NCBI GenBank assembly: GCA_016789955.1
Contig: JAEUPB010000089.1
Location: 1 to 45,643, forward strand
DNA from: Rubrivivax sp.
Lineage (GTDB): Bacteria > Pseudomonadota > Gammaproteobacteria > Burkholderiales > Burkholderiaceae_C
DNA: 45,643 bases
Reading direction: 5' to 3'
This document shows positions 8,904-17,921 of the stretch, in pieces; position 1 is the first letter of the stretch, and every line of letters starts with the position of its first letter. The translations under genes and the position numbers were made by a program. The notes beneath the pieces are model-generated. The model made no database searches. It had not been told where the DNA came from and saw nothing but the letters and a program-made list of their open reading frames with translations.

Positions 8904-10178
8904 ATGAGCAGCGCGATGCTGCTCACGATGGTGCTGTGCTTCGCGCTCACCATCTCGGTGGCGGTGTCGATCGGGCTGTCGGCGCTGGTCGGCATCCAGA
9001 TCTCCAACGTCAACATGCTGATCGCGGTGAAGGAGATGTTCTCCTCGATCAACAAGTTCCCGCTGGCGGCGATCCCGTTCTTCATCCTCGCCGGCAACCT
9101 GATGGAGACCGGCGGCATCTCACGGCGGCTGGTGGAGTTCGCCAAGAGCCTGGTCGGCGGCGTGCAGGGCGGGTTGCCGATGACCTGCGTGCTGACCTGC
9201 ATGATCTTCGCCGCCGTGTCGGGCTCGTCGGTGGCCACCACGTTCGCGATCGGCGCGATCCTCATCCCGGCGCTGATCAAGCACGGCTACCCGACGAACT
9301 GGGCGGCGGCGCTGCAGGCCACCAGCGCCGAACTGGGCGTGATCATCCCGCCGTCGATCCCGATGATCCTCTACGGCGTGTCGGCCGAGGTGTCGATCGG
9401 CGAGCTGTTCATCGCCGGCTTCGGGCCGGGCCTGCTCATCGGGCTGGCGCTGATGGCCTACGTCTGGGTGCGCTGCCGCCTGAACGGCTGGGGCCGCGAC
9501 GACGGCGAGGGGCGCCTGTCGGTCGGTGCCGCCACGTGGCAGGCGGGCTGGGCGCTGATGATGCCGGTGATCATCCTCGGCGGCATCTACGGCGGCATCT
9601 TCACGCCCACCGAGGCGTCGGCGGTGGCGGTGTTCTACGCGCTGGTCGTGGGCCTCGTGATCTACCGCGAGATCCGCATCGCCGACCTGGTCGCGATCCT
9701 CAGGAAGTCGGTGGTGTCGTCGGCGGTGATCATGTTCGTGATCGCCAACGCGGGGCTGTTCGCCTACCTGATCACGCGCGCCGGCGTGCCCGACGCCATC
9801 GGCCAGTGGCTCAAGGATGTGTTGCAGCACCCGCTCCTGTTCATGCTCGGCGTGAATCTGGCCCTGTTCATCATCGGCATGTTCATCGAGACGAGCGCGT
9901 CGATCATCGTGCTGGCGCCCATCCTCGCGCCGGTGGCCGGGCACTTCGGCATCGACCCCGTGCACTTCGGCATCGTGATGGTGGTGAACCTGGCGCTGGG
10001 CATGATCACGCCGCCGTTCGGCGTGAACCTCTTCGCCGCCTGCACGGTGGCGCGCATCTCGCTGGACCGCATCGTCACGCAGCTGATCCCGTTCGTGCTG
10101 GTGGTGCTCGCATGCCTGACGGTGATCTCCTACGTGCCCGGGCTGTCGCTCGCGCTGCGCGACCTCGTCTACAAGTAG
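8904..10178 (+). CDS. dctM: TRAP transporter large permease
   Basis: A 424-residue DctM family protein with about 12 hydrophobic segments. Recognisable stretches: FPLAAIPFFILAGNLMETGGISRRLV, TCMIFAAVSGSSVATTFAIG, LGVIIPPSIPMILYGV, GGIYGGIFTPTEASAVAVFYAL, and MVVNLALGMITPPFGVNLF. It is the transport subunit that takes substrate from DctP. The start MSSAMLLTMVLCFALTISV leads directly into the first membrane helix. The gene ends convergent to an isocitrate-lyase-like gene, with 18 nt between the stops. Confidence 0.95.
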   Translation: MSSAMLLTMVLCFALTISVAVSIGLSALVGIQISNVNMLIAVKEMFSSINKFPLAAIPFFILAGNLMETGGISRRLVEFAKSLVGGVQGGLPMTCVLTCMIFAAVSGSSVATTFAIGAILIPALIKHGYPTNWAAALQATSAELGVIIPPSIPMILYGVSAEVSIGELFIAGFGPGLLIGLALMAYVWVRCRLNGWGRDDGEGRLSVGAATWQAGWALMMPVIILGGIYGGIFTPTEASAVAVFYALVVGLVIYREIRIADLVAILRKSVVSSAVIMFVIANAGLFAYLITRAGVPDAIGQWLKDVLQHPLLFMLGVNLALFIIGMFIETSASIIVLAPILAPVAGHFGIDPVHFGIVMVVNLALGMITPPFGVNLFAACTVARISLDRIVTQLIPFVLVVLACLTVISYVPGLSLALRDLVYK

Positions 10179-10196
10179 CCCGGCCGCGCCCGGTGG

Positions 10197-11015
10197 TCAC
10201 CGCGGCGCGAAGGCCACGTTCAGCACCTTGCCCGGGGCCGCGTCGGCGAAGCCGTCGAAGCGGCCTTGAGCGAGCAGTTCCACCGCGCGCTGGAACCCGC
10301 CCCACGCCGAGCGGGCCAGCGCACCGCCCACGCTGATGCGGCGCACGCCCATCGCGGCGATGTCGGCCACGGTCCAGGCCGACGCGGTGCCCACCAGCAG
10401 GTTCACCGGCTTCGGCGCCACCGCCTCGACCACCGCGCGCACCTGCGCTTCGGTCTGCAGCCCGGGCGCGTACAGGCAGTCGGCGCCGGCCTCGGCGTAG
10501 GCCGCGAGGCGGCGCAGCACGTCGTCGAGGTCCGGCCGGCCGACGATGAAGTTCTCGGCGCGCCCGACGAGCATCGTGTCGCCGCCGGCCGCATCGATCG
10601 CGCGCCGCGCGGCTTTCATGCGCTCGACCGCCACGTCCAGCGGCATCAGCGGATTCGCGGCGTCACCGGTGGAGTCCTCGATCGACAGGCCGGCCACGCC
10701 GGTGGCCACCGCCAGCCGCACGCTCTCGGCCACGCCGGCCGCGTCGACCGCGAAGCCGCTCTCGAAGTCGGCGTTGACCGGCACGTCGGTGGCCGCGACC
10801 AGCTCGGCCAGGTGCTGCAGTGCCATGTCGCGCGTGATGCCGTTGTCGGGCCGCGCGTGCGACCACGCGTAGCCTGAGCTCGTCGTGGCCAGCGCCGGGA
10901 AGCCCTGCTGCTGCAGCCACACGGCGCTGCCCACGTCCCAGGGGTTGGGGATCACGAAGCAGCCCGAGCGGTGCAGTTCGTGGAAGCGGGCTCTCTTCTC
11001 GGCGATCGACGGCAT
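10197..11015 (-). CDS. Isocitrate lyase/phosphoenolpyruvate mutase family protein
   Basis: A 272-residue (beta/alpha)8-barrel enzyme. Marks: NPWDVGSAVWLQQQGFPALATTSSGYAWS at the N-terminus, PVNADFESGFA (Mg2+-binding acidic residues), and LSIEDSTGD. The long lyase loop with KKCGH is absent, as in the PEP mutase/oxaloacetate decarboxylase-like subgroup rather than true isocitrate lyase. The reaction is likely C-C or P-C bond cleavage or formation next to a carboxylate; the exact substrate cannot be read from sequence. It is monocistronic here, converging on dctM. Confidence 0.82.
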   Translation of the reverse strand: MPSIAEKRARFHELHRSGCFVIPNPWDVGSAVWLQQQGFPALATTSSGYAWSHARPDNGITRDMALQHLAELVAATDVPVNADFESGFAVDAAGVAESVRLAVATGVAGLSIEDSTGDAANPLMPLDVAVERMKAARRAIDAAGGDTMLVGRAENFIVGRPDLDDVLRRLAAYAEAGADCLYAPGLQTEAQVRAVVEAVAPKPVNLLVGTASAWTVADIAAMGVRRISVGGALARSAWGGFQRAVELLAQGRFDGFADAAPGKVLNVAFAPR

Positions 11016-11087
11016 GGCAGCGCTCCGGCAGATGCGGCGCGCATTCTCGCGCCGCGCCTGATATCGCGCCTCGCGCGGTGCGCCGCC

Positions 11088-12584
11088 TCAGCCGTTGCGA
11101 GCCACCCACTCGATCAGCGCGTCCAGCGCCGGCGTGCCGCGCGCCGCCTCCGGATGGTTCACCAGCGCCGCCACCGCGTAGAGCCGGCCGCTCGCGCCCT
11201 GCACGTAGCCGGCCAGCGCACGCGTGTCCAGCAGTGTGCCGGTCTTCAGGTACGCCCGGCCGGCGGCCAGGCCGCGCTGCAGGCGGTGCTGCAGCGTGCC
11301 GTCGACGCCGGCCACCGGCAGCGAATCGATGAAGGTCGGCCACTCCCGGGAGCGCCAGGCGTTCAGCAGCAACTGCACCAGCGCGCGCGGCTTGCCGCGT
11401 TCCTCGCGCGACAGGCCCGAACCGTTCTCCAGCGTCAGGTCGCCGGCAGCCAGGCCCTGGCGCTCGAGCCAGCCCAGCACGCGGCTCTGCGCGGCGGGCA
11501 GCGAGGCGGGCTTGAGCGGAAATCCGCGCGCCATCGAGAGCATCAGGTGCCGGGCGGCGAGGTTGTTGCTGCGCTTGTTCATGTCGCGCAGCAACACCGG
11601 CAGAGGCTCCGACACATGCGTGGACCACGGCGACAGCGGCTCGCCGCCGGCCTCGGGCACCGGCAGCCGGTCGCCATCGCGGCTGCGGCGGCTGAGGTCG
11701 ATCTCGCGCACGCGGCCGTGCAGCACGCCGCCGGCCTCGCGCCACAGGCCGACCACGGCGTTGGGCATCACGTCGACCTCCGGCGGCGCCACCAGCATCA
11801 GGTCGCGCGCGCCACAGCGCGGCGCCCAGCGGCCTTCGACGACGAGCTGCGCCGGCGCGCCGTTCCCGGCCGTCCAGCGTGCCTGAGCCGAGCAGGCGTT
11901 GCCGCTGCTGACCTTCACGAGCATCGGCACGCCGTCCAGCGGCGGCACGGTCTGCACGTCGGCGGCCGGCTGGCGCGGGCCGTCGCTGCGGCTCTGCAGC
12001 CGCACGTGCAGCACGCCTTCGTCGAGCGTCAGCGCGCCCGGCCACACGTGGTGCGGGCGGCCGGCGCCGGGCACCGGCGTGTGGCGGTGGTCCTCGTCGG
12101 TCAGCGCGAACGCGCTGCGGTCGATCAGGATGTCGCCGCCGATCTCCGCCAGGCCCTGCTCGCGCATGCGACGCATCCAGCCCAGCAGCTCGGCACTGGA
12201 GAGCCGCGCGTTGCCGCCGCCGGCGATGATCAGGTCGCCCTGCAGCCGGCCGAGGTAGACAGGGCCGGTGGCATAGGCATGGGTGCGCCAGCGGTACTGC
12301 GGGCCGAGCAGATCCAGCGCCGCCAGCGACGTGACGATCTTGGCCGTGCTCGCCAGCACGTAGGGTGACTCGGCGTTCAGCGTGGCCACCGGGTCGCGCC
12401 CGTCGACCGGCTGCACGTAGAGGCCGAAGCTCGCCAGCGGGAGCCCGCTGCCGGCGAGCGCGCGCTGCACGTCGCGCGGCAGCGAGCCGATCACGGCGGC
12501 AGGGGCAGCGGGGCCCGCGGCATGCGCATGCAGGGCCGCGCCCAGCAGCGCGGCCACGAACCAGCGTCGGGCAGAATCGCTCAC
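11088..12584 (-). CDS. dacB: D-alanyl-D-alanine carboxypeptidase/endopeptidase (PBP4 type)
   Basis: A 498-residue peptidase family S13 enzyme that trims or cleaves peptidoglycan cross-links in the periplasm. The signal peptide spans about residues 1-23 ([17 protein letters not shown]). The penicillin-binding triad is complete: S79-TAK82 (ASTAKIV), S339-N-N341 ([10 protein letters not shown]) and K447-T-G449. The roughly 200-residue insert between SxxK and SxN is normal for this family. A GTG start is used. It is divergent from trmB, with 127 nt between the starts. Confidence 0.93.
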   Translation of the reverse strand: MSDSARRWFVAALLGAALHAHAAGPAAPAAVIGSLPRDVQRALAGSGLPLASFGLYVQPVDGRDPVATLNAESPYVLASTAKIVTSLAALDLLGPQYRWRTHAYATGPVYLGRLQGDLIIAGGGNARLSSAELLGWMRRMREQGLAEIGGDILIDRSAFALTDEDHRHTPVPGAGRPHHVWPGALTLDEGVLHVRLQSRSDGPRQPAADVQTVPPLDGVPMLVKVSSGNACSAQARWTAGNGAPAQLVVEGRWAPRCGARDLMLVAPPEVDVMPNAVVGLWREAGGVLHGRVREIDLSRRSRDGDRLPVPEAGGEPLSPWSTHVSEPLPVLLRDMNKRSNNLAARHLMLSMARGFPLKPASLPAAQSRVLGWLERQGLAAGDLTLENGSGLSREERGKPRALVQLLLNAWRSREWPTFIDSLPVAGVDGTLQHRLQRGLAAGRAYLKTGTLLDTRALAGYVQGASGRLYAVAALVNHPEAARGTPALDALIEWVARNG

Positions 12585-12711
12585 CTCTGCACTGTCGGCA
12601 GCCGGCGGGCGCTCGATCGCTCGAACAAGGCCGCCTCGACCGCCCAGATCGTGCGTGCGCGATCACGGATGGGTCCGGTGCCAGTTCCGGCACACCCTGC
12701 ACACCCCCACG

Positions 12712-13431
12712 ATGACCGCCGATCCGTCCGACGCGACGCCGACGCCCCCGCTCCCGCCGGTGCAGCCCCGCGGCGTGAAGTCCTACGTGCTGCGCGGCGG
12801 CCGCCTCGGGCCGGGCCAGCAGCGCGCACTCGAATCGCTCGGGCCGACCCATGTGCTGCCGTATCAGGACACGCCGCCCGACTGGGCCGCGGTGTTCGGC
12901 CGCGAGGCGCCGCGCATCGTCGAGATCGGCTTCGGCATGGGCCAGGCGACCGCCGCCATCGCGGCGGCCAGGCCGGAGGTCGACTTCATCGGCGTCGAGG
13001 TGCACGAGGCCGGCGTCGGCTCGCTGCTGAAGCTGATCGGCGAGCAGGCGCTGCGCAACCTGCGCATCGTGCGCCACGACGCCGTGGAGGTGCTGCAGCA
13101 CATGGTGGCGCCGGCATCGCTGGCCGGCGTGCACGTGTACTTCCCCGACCCGTGGCCGAAGAAGCGCCACCACAAGCGGCGGCTCATCCAGCCGCCGCTC
13201 GCCGTGCTGCTGGCGGCGAGGCTCGCGCCCGGCGGCGTGCTGCATTGCGCCACCGACTGGGAACCGTACGCCGAGCAGATGCTGCAAGTGCTGTCGGCCA
13301 CGCCGGGCCTGGCCAACACCGCCGGCAGCGGCTACGCCGAGCGCCCTGCGTACCGGCCGCTCACGCGCTTCGAGGCCCGCGGCCTGGCGCTGGGCCACGG
13401 CGTGCGCGACCTGCTGTTCGCAAAGACGTAG
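12712..13431 (+). CDS. trmB: tRNA (guanine-N7-)-methyltransferase
   Basis: A 239-residue SAM-dependent methyltransferase that makes m7G46 in the tRNA variable loop. The SAM motif is [10 protein letters not shown], followed by [15 protein letters not shown]. The diagnostic active-site motif is [14 protein letters not shown], and the C-terminus [21 protein letters not shown] is typical. The ATG at 12712 is chosen because the upstream in-frame extension is low-complexity and not conserved-looking. It converges on uppP with 19 nt between stops. Confidence 0.95.
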   Translation: MTADPSDATPTPPLPPVQPRGVKSYVLRGGRLGPGQQRALESLGPTHVLPYQDTPPDWAAVFGREAPRIVEIGFGMGQATAAIAAARPEVDFIGVEVHEAGVGSLLKLIGEQALRNLRIVRHDAVEVLQHMVAPASLAGVHVYFPDPWPKKRHHKRRLIQPPLAVLLAARLAPGGVLHCATDWEPYAEQMLQVLSATPGLANTAGSGYAERPAYRPLTRFEARGLALGHGVRDLLFAKT

Positions 13432-13450
13432 CGCGGAGGCCCCGCGGGGT

Positions 13451-14275
13451 TCAATCCCCCCAGTGCACCCAGCCCGCGTAGTGGGTGACCAGCACCACGA
13501 TGCCGAACGCGATGCGATACCACGCGAACGGCCGGAAGTCGTGCGTGGCGATGTAGCGCAGCAGCCAGCGCACGCACAGCCACGCGAACACGAACGACGA
13601 CACCAGCCCCACGGCGAACATCGGCACGTCGGCGGCGGAGAGCGCGTGGCGCTCCTTGTAGAGGCTGTAGACGCCAGCGCCGATCAGCGTCGGGATCGCC
13701 AGGAAGAAGCTGAAGTCGGTGGCCGAGCGGCGCGAGTGGCCGAGCAGCATCGCACCGATGATCGTGGCGCCCGAGCGGCTGGTGCCCGGGATCATGCCCA
13801 GGCACTGCACGAGCCCCACCTTCAGCGCGTCCATCGGCCCCATCTGGTCGACCGACTCGATGCGCACCGCCGTGCGCTGTCGCTGCTCGGCCCACAGGAT
13901 GATCAGGCCGCCGACGATGAACGCGGTGGCCACGACGGGCCCGTTGAACAGGTGCGCCTTGATCGCCTTGTAGGCCAGCATGCCGATCAGAGCGGCGGGC
14001 AGGAAGCCGATCGCCACGTTCAGCACGAAGCGCCGCGCATCGGCGCTGTGGCCCAGGCCCGAGACCGCGGCCCACAGCCGCTGCCAGTAGACGATGACCA
14101 CCGCGAGGATGGCGCCGGTCTGGATCGCGATGTCGAACACCTTGGCCTTGGCATCGGCCAGGCCGAGCAGCGCGCCGGCGAGGATGAGGTGGCCGGTGGA
14201 GGAGACGGGCAGGAACTCGGTGAGCCCCTCCACGACACCCATCACCGCGGCCTTCAGCAATACGGTCGCATCCAT
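13451..14275 (-). CDS. uppP: Undecaprenyl-diphosphatase
   Basis: A 274-residue BacA/UppP inner-membrane enzyme that dephosphorylates undecaprenyl diphosphate to recycle the cell-wall lipid carrier; overexpression is known to give bacitracin resistance. Both conserved motifs are present: [14 protein letters not shown] at residues 16-29 and PGTSRSG at 163-169, with the catalytic Arg at 167. About eight hydrophobic segments are visible. A 45-nt gap separates it from the lipoprotein gene on the same strand. Confidence 0.96.
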   Translation of the reverse strand: MDATVLLKAAVMGVVEGLTEFLPVSSTGHLILAGALLGLADAKAKVFDIAIQTGAILAVVIVYWQRLWAAVSGLGHSADARRFVLNVAIGFLPAALIGMLAYKAIKAHLFNGPVVATAFIVGGLIILWAEQRQRTAVRIESVDQMGPMDALKVGLVQCLGMIPGTSRSGATIIGAMLLGHSRRSATDFSFFLAIPTLIGAGVYSLYKERHALSAADVPMFAVGLVSSFVFAWLCVRWLLRYIATHDFRPFAWYRIAFGIVVLVTHYAGWVHWGD

Positions 14276-14320
14276 GAGGGCCGCGATGTTAGGGGCCGCT
14301 GCGCAGCGGCCGTGCCGCCC

Positions 14321-14881
14321 TCACTTCGAGACCGGCTGCAGCGTGACTTCCACCCCGCCGCGCGTCACCGCCACGCTGCCCGGCATCACGCCGGCCTGCT
14401 CCAGCCTGGCCGCGCGCTCGGGCGTGAGCCTGTAGATCGGCCGGTTCTCGAGCACCTGCTCGGCGAGCACCGCGGCCAGCCGTTCCGCCGCCGGACGGCC
14501 GCCGCCGCTGCCGTCGAAGGTGAAGCGTTGCACGCGCACTTCCGAAAGCCGCAGCGTCTGGTCGACTGCGTCCCAGCGCAGAGCTGCGTCGAAGGCGAGC
14601 TGCCCGCTCCAGCGACCGCCGAGCACGCGTTCGCGCGCCGCCACGGAGAGCTCGGTGGCGATGCGGTTGCGTTCGGGCAGCAGCGTCAGCCGCGGGGTGC
14701 CCAGGCTCACGTCGAACACCTCGAGCACGCGGCGCTCGACCGGGAATGCGCGCTCAACGCGCTGCTGCAACTCGCCCTCCGACAGCGTCACGGTGCGCGG
14801 GCCGTCGAGCATCGAGCAGGCGGAAAGCAGCGCGGCAGCCCAACTGCCGGCCGCGAGCAACCAGGTGCGGCGGGTGCTCAT
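14321..14881 (-). CDS. DUF1439-like outer-membrane lipoprotein
   Basis: A 186-residue protein. The signal peptide ends in a lipobox, ALLSACSML, with Cys about residue 22. The remainder (VTLSEGELQQRVERAFPVERRVLEVFDVSLGTPRLTLLPERNRI and RPIYRLTPERAARLEQ) resembles the DUF1439 family. Members are predicted periplasmic-facing lipoproteins of unknown role. The ATG overlaps the stop of the upstream CoA-transferase gene by 4 nt (ATGA), indicating translational coupling although no functional link is obvious. Confidence 0.75.
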   Translation of the reverse strand: MSTRRTWLLAAGSWAAALLSACSMLDGPRTVTLSEGELQQRVERAFPVERRVLEVFDVSLGTPRLTLLPERNRIATELSVAARERVLGGRWSGQLAFDAALRWDAVDQTLRLSEVRVQRFTFDGSGGGRPAAERLAAVLAEQVLENRPIYRLTPERAARLEQAGVMPGSVAVTRGGVEVTLQPVSK

Positions 14882-16773
14882 CTCGGCAGCCCTCCTGGCG
14901 GCGCGATCTCGCGCTGCAGCGCCTGCGCCAGCTTCAGCCGGTCGAACGCGCCACCGGCGTAGCGCGACACCTTCGTGTAGTGCGCCGCTTCCATGTCGCG
15001 CACCATCGCCGCATAGGCCTCGGCCGCGGCGTCGTCGAGGCGGAAGCCGTCGTAGGCCACCACCGCGGCGACCTTGGCGCCGATCGCGCGGCAGCGTGCG
15101 TCCACCACGCGGCGGATCGCGTCCACGTCCTCGGGCCGGGCCACGTGCAGGTGGCGGAAATCGAGGAACAGCAGCCCGCGCTGCGCATCGTGGTGCAGCC
15201 GGTCTTCCAGCGCCACGTCCAGCAGCAGGCTGCGCAGGCCCATCGGGCCGGTGTCGTAGAGGCTCGCCGGCAGCATGCTCGGCTCGTCGACCAGTGGGCG
15301 GAAGGCCATGTGGGCGAGGATGTCGCGCGCCACGTCGATGCCCGGTGCCACCTCCTTCAGCCGCAGGCCCGCGGGCGTGAGCTCGAAGGTGCAGCGCTCC
15401 GTGACGTACAGCACCCGCTGCCCTGCCAGCGCCGCCTGGCGGCCGGAGAAGGTCACCTGCTCCACCGCCGCGTGGAACTTGCGCGAGCGCCCTTCCTTGC
15501 GGATGACGAGCCGGCCGCCGTCCACGGCCACGTCGAGCCCCCCGGCGGTGAAGGTGCCGGCGAAGACCAGCGTGCGCGCGCTCTGCGTGATGTTGATGAA
15601 GCCGCCGGCCCCGGCCAACCGGTTGCCGAAGCGGCTGACGTTGACGTTGCCCTCGCCGTCCACCTCGGCCATGCCGAGCACCGCCAGGTCGAGCCCGCCA
15701 CCGTCGTAGAAGTCGAACTGCTGGTTCTGGTCGACCAGCGCCTCGATGTTGTAGCCGGCGCCGAAGTCCATGCCGCCGGCGGGCACGCCGCCGACGATGC
15801 CGGGCTCGGCGGTGAGCGTGATCAGGTCCATCACCTGCTCTTCCGCGGCCACCGCCGCCACGCCCTCGGGCATGCCGATGCCCAGGTTCACCACGCCGTC
15901 CACCGGCAGCTCCATCGCGCAGCGCCGCGCGATCAGCTTGCGCTCGTCCAGCGGCAGCGCGGGCAGCCGGTCCAGCGGCACCTGGATCTCCTGCGCGAAG
16001 GCCGGCGAGTACGCGGTGGCGTAGGTCTGCCGGTGCAGCTCGGGCGGCGCCTGCACCACGCAATCGACCAACGAGGCCGGCACCTGCACCTGGCGCGGGT
16101 GCAGCGAGCCGTTGCGCGCGATGCGCTCGACCTGCGCGATGACCACGCCGCCGCTGTTGCGCGCGGCCATCGCCATCGCCAGGTTGTCCAGCGTCAGCGC
16201 CTCGCGCTCCATCGTCACGTTGCCGTGCGCGTCGGCGGTGGTGCCGCGGATGAAGGCCACGTCGATGCGCTGCGCCTTGTAGAACAGCCACTCGCGGCCG
16301 TCGATCTCCATCAGCCGCACGAGCTCTTCGGTGCTGCGGCGGTTGATGCGGCCGCCGCCCAGGCGCGGGTCGACGAAGGTGCCCAGGCCCACCTTGCTGA
16401 TGGTGCCCGGCTTGCCGGCGGCGATGTCGCGGTACAAGTGCGAGATCACGCCCTGCGGCAGGTTCCAGGCTTCGATCTGCTCGGCCAGCGCCAGCGCGCC
16501 CAGCCGGGGGATCAGCCCCCAGTGGCCGCCGATGGCCCGCTTCACCAGGCCCGGGGCGGCGAGCCGGTTCAGCCCGCGCTCCTTGCCGTCGCCCTGGCCG
16601 GCGGCGAACAGCAGCGTCAGGTCGCGCGGCTCGCCGCTGCGCTCGTGGCGCTCGGCCAGTGCCGCGAGCAGCGCATCGGGCGTGCCGATGCCGACGAAGC
16701 CCGAGGTGGCCAGCAGGTCGCCGGGGCGGATCACGGCCACGGCGTCGGCGGCGGAGACGACCTTGTCGCGCAT
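14878..16773 (-). CDS. Acyl-CoA:acetate/3-ketoacid CoA-transferase (fused alpha-beta, YdiF-like)
   Basis: A 631-residue family I CoA-transferase with alpha and beta halves fused. The N-terminal half starts MRDKVVSAADAVAVIRPGDLLATSGFVGIGTPDALL. The catalytic Glu is E323 in LTAEPGIVGGVPAGG, after VNLGIGMPEGVAAVAAEEQ. Length and fusion match the propionate/acetate CoA-transferase (YdiF/Pct) group, moving CoA between short acyl groups. An upstream in-frame ATG at 16875 exists, but its extension is Arg-rich and not family-like, so 16773 is used. Substrate is unknown. Confidence 0.88.
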   Translation of the reverse strand: MRDKVVSAADAVAVIRPGDLLATSGFVGIGTPDALLAALAERHERSGEPRDLTLLFAAGQGDGKERGLNRLAAPGLVKRAIGGHWGLIPRLGALALAEQIEAWNLPQGVISHLYRDIAAGKPGTISKVGLGTFVDPRLGGGRINRRSTEELVRLMEIDGREWLFYKAQRIDVAFIRGTTADAHGNVTMEREALTLDNLAMAMAARNSGGVVIAQVERIARNGSLHPRQVQVPASLVDCVVQAPPELHRQTYATAYSPAFAQEIQVPLDRLPALPLDERKLIARRCAMELPVDGVVNLGIGMPEGVAAVAAEEQVMDLITLTAEPGIVGGVPAGGMDFGAGYNIEALVDQNQQFDFYDGGGLDLAVLGMAEVDGEGNVNVSRFGNRLAGAGGFINITQSARTLVFAGTFTAGGLDVAVDGGRLVIRKEGRSRKFHAAVEQVTFSGRQAALAGQRVLYVTERCTFELTPAGLRLKEVAPGIDVARDILAHMAFRPLVDEPSMLPASLYDTGPMGLRSLLLDVALEDRLHHDAQRGLLFLDFRHLHVARPEDVDAIRRVVDARCRAIGAKVAAVVAYDGFRLDDAAAEAYAAMVRDMEAAHYTKVSRYAGGAFDRLKLAQALQREIAPPGGLPR

Positions 16774-16832
16774 GGGAGCGGAGTGTGGCCCGGTGTCGCC
16801 GGCCCGGCATCGGCGCTCACCCTGCCGGCGTG

Positions 16833-16851
16833 TAACGCCCGCATAACGCCC
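16833..16851 (+). promoter_or_regulatory. TAACGCCC direct repeats, 11-nt period
   Basis: TAACGCCC occurs at 16833-16840 and 16844-16851, that is one helical turn apart, upstream of a small membrane ORF and close to the CoA-transferase start on the other strand. This is the geometry of an OmpR-family binding site. Which regulator, if any, binds it is unknown. Confidence 0.3.
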
Positions 16852-16892
16852 CGGGCGGGAAGATGTCACGAACACACGCCGAGGAACCCGTC

Positions 16893-16994
16893 ATGGCCCT
16901 GATCGCCCGCTACGCCGCCGCCGTCGCCGTCTCTTCGCTGGTCGCGCTGATCGCGGTGGCGTCCACGCTGCCCACCTTCGCCGGCCCGGTCTGA
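16893..16994 (+). CDS. Small single-pass membrane protein (33 aa)
   Basis: A short ORF with a GAGGA ribosome site 7 nt before the ATG. The product MALIARYAAAVAVSSLVALI... is almost entirely hydrophobic, with a single predicted membrane segment (residues 5-27) and a short tail TFAGPV. No family is recognised. It could be a real small membrane protein or a chance ORF in GC-rich DNA; the ribosome site and codon-3 GC favour a real gene. It lies between the divergent CoA-transferase gene and the tetR operon. Confidence 0.4.
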   Translation: MALIARYAAAVAVSSLVALIAVASTLPTFAGPV

Positions 16995-17095
16995 CGCAGC
17001 GACCGCGGCCGCGCCGCCCGCCTCGATTGCATCGGTAACCCGGCGCCGCCGGCCGCGACATCGCCCGGACACCGCCCCGCGCCACGCTGCGGGGC

Positions 17096-17191
17096 ATGAA
17101 ACGGACCCTGCACACCCTGGCGACGCTGCTGATGGTCGGGCTGTGGGCCTGGGTGGCCTTCCTGGCCGACCAGGCCTTGCGCGTGGCCTGA
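17096..17191 (+). CDS. Small single-pass membrane protein (31 aa)
   Basis: A 31-residue ORF, MKRTLHTLATLLMVGLWAWV..., with one hydrophobic segment (residues 7-24), a positively charged N-terminus and a short tail ADQALRVA. It follows the 33-aa ORF by 101 nt and ends 65 nt before tetR. The ribosome site is weak. No family is recognised; the topology resembles small stress-related membrane peptides, but this is only a resemblance. Confidence 0.3.
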   Translation: MKRTLHTLATLLMVGLWAWVAFLADQALRVA

Positions 17192-17202
17192 CGATCCCCG
17201 CT

Positions 17203-17232
17203 TTGACCCGGCCGGCCCGGACCGGCTACATT
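17203..17232 (+). promoter_or_regulatory. Promoter of the tetR-RND operon
   Basis: TTGACC (17203-17208) and TACATT (17227-17232) are spaced by 18 nt, a good sigma-70-type promoter 24 nt before the tetR ATG. The -10 box overlaps the first bases of the TetR operator palindrome. Confidence 0.65.
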
Positions 17233-17252
17233 ACTGACCCGTTGGTCAGTAA
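17231..17252 (+). promoter_or_regulatory. TetR-family operator (9+4+9 perfect palindrome)
   Basis: TTACTGACC-cgtt-GGTCAGTAA is a perfect inverted repeat that begins in the -10 box and ends 3 nt before the tetR ATG. TetR repressors typically bind such sites next to their own gene. The TGACC-N4-GGTCA core is close to sites described for AcrR/NemR-like regulators, so autorepression of the whole efflux operon is likely. Confidence 0.8.
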
Positions 17253-17255
17253 GCC

Positions 17256-17921
17256 ATGTCCGCCGCCGCCACCCCCGCTTTGCGCCAGCGCCGCAAGGAA
17301 ACGCGCCCCCAGGAACTGCTCGATGCCGCACTCGACCTGTTCGTCGAGAAGGGCTTCGCCGCCACACGCTCGGAGGAAGTGGCGCAGCGCGCCGGGGTCT
17401 CCAAGGGCACGCTGTACCTCTACTACCCCAGCAAGGAGGAACTGTTCAAGGCGGTGGTGCGGCAGAAGATCTCCAACCTGATCCAGGTCGGCGTGGAGAT
17501 GGCCGACGCGTGGGACGGCAGCGCGGCAGCGCTGCTGCGCGAGTTGATGTCGGTGTGGTGGGCCCGCGTGCTGAACACGCCGGCGGCGGGCATCCACAAG
17601 GTGGTGATCGCCGAGGTGCGCAACTTCCCTGACCTGGCGCAGTTCTACGTCGACGAGGTGATGATCCCCGCCGACGCGCTGTTCACCCAGGTGCTCCAGC
17701 GCGGCATCGAGCGCGGCGAGTTCCGCAGCCTTCCGGTGCGCGAGGTGGCCCACGCGCTGATCGCGCCGATGATCTTCATGGCGCTGCACCGGCATTCGTT
17801 CGGCGCCTGCCCGATCCACGGCGTCGAGCTCGACGCGGCAAGCGCGCTGCGCACGCACCTGGACCTGCTGCTCGGTGGATTGCTGCGCCAGCCCGACGCC
17901 TCGGCGGAGAAGGGCCGATGA
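17256..17921 (+). CDS. TetR/AcrR family transcriptional repressor of RND pump
   Basis: A 221-residue regulator. The N-terminal HTH (residues 16-63) reads RPQELLDAALDLFVEKGF then VAQRAGVSKGTLYLYYPSKEELFKAVV, a classic TetR fold. The C-terminal ligand domain is divergent, with no ligand predictable. Its stop overlaps the start of the membrane fusion protein by 4 nt. The perfect palindrome at 17231-17252 over its promoter indicates that it represses itself and the downstream pump genes until an inducer binds. Confidence 0.93.
   Translation: MSAAATPALRQRRKETRPQELLDAALDLFVEKGFAATRSEEVAQRAGVSKGTLYLYYPSKEELFKAVVRQKISNLIQVGVEMADAWDGSAAALLRELMSVWWARVLNTPAAGIHKVVIAEVRNFPDLAQFYVDEVMIPADALFTQVLQRGIERGEFRSLPVREVAHALIAPMIFMALHRHSFGACPIHGVELDAASALRTHLDLLLGGLLRQPDASAEKGR

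Noticed and set aside
10663-13398. 911-codon minus-strand open frame
   Set aside because: It crosses dacB in another frame and trmB on the opposite strand; no domain is recognisable.
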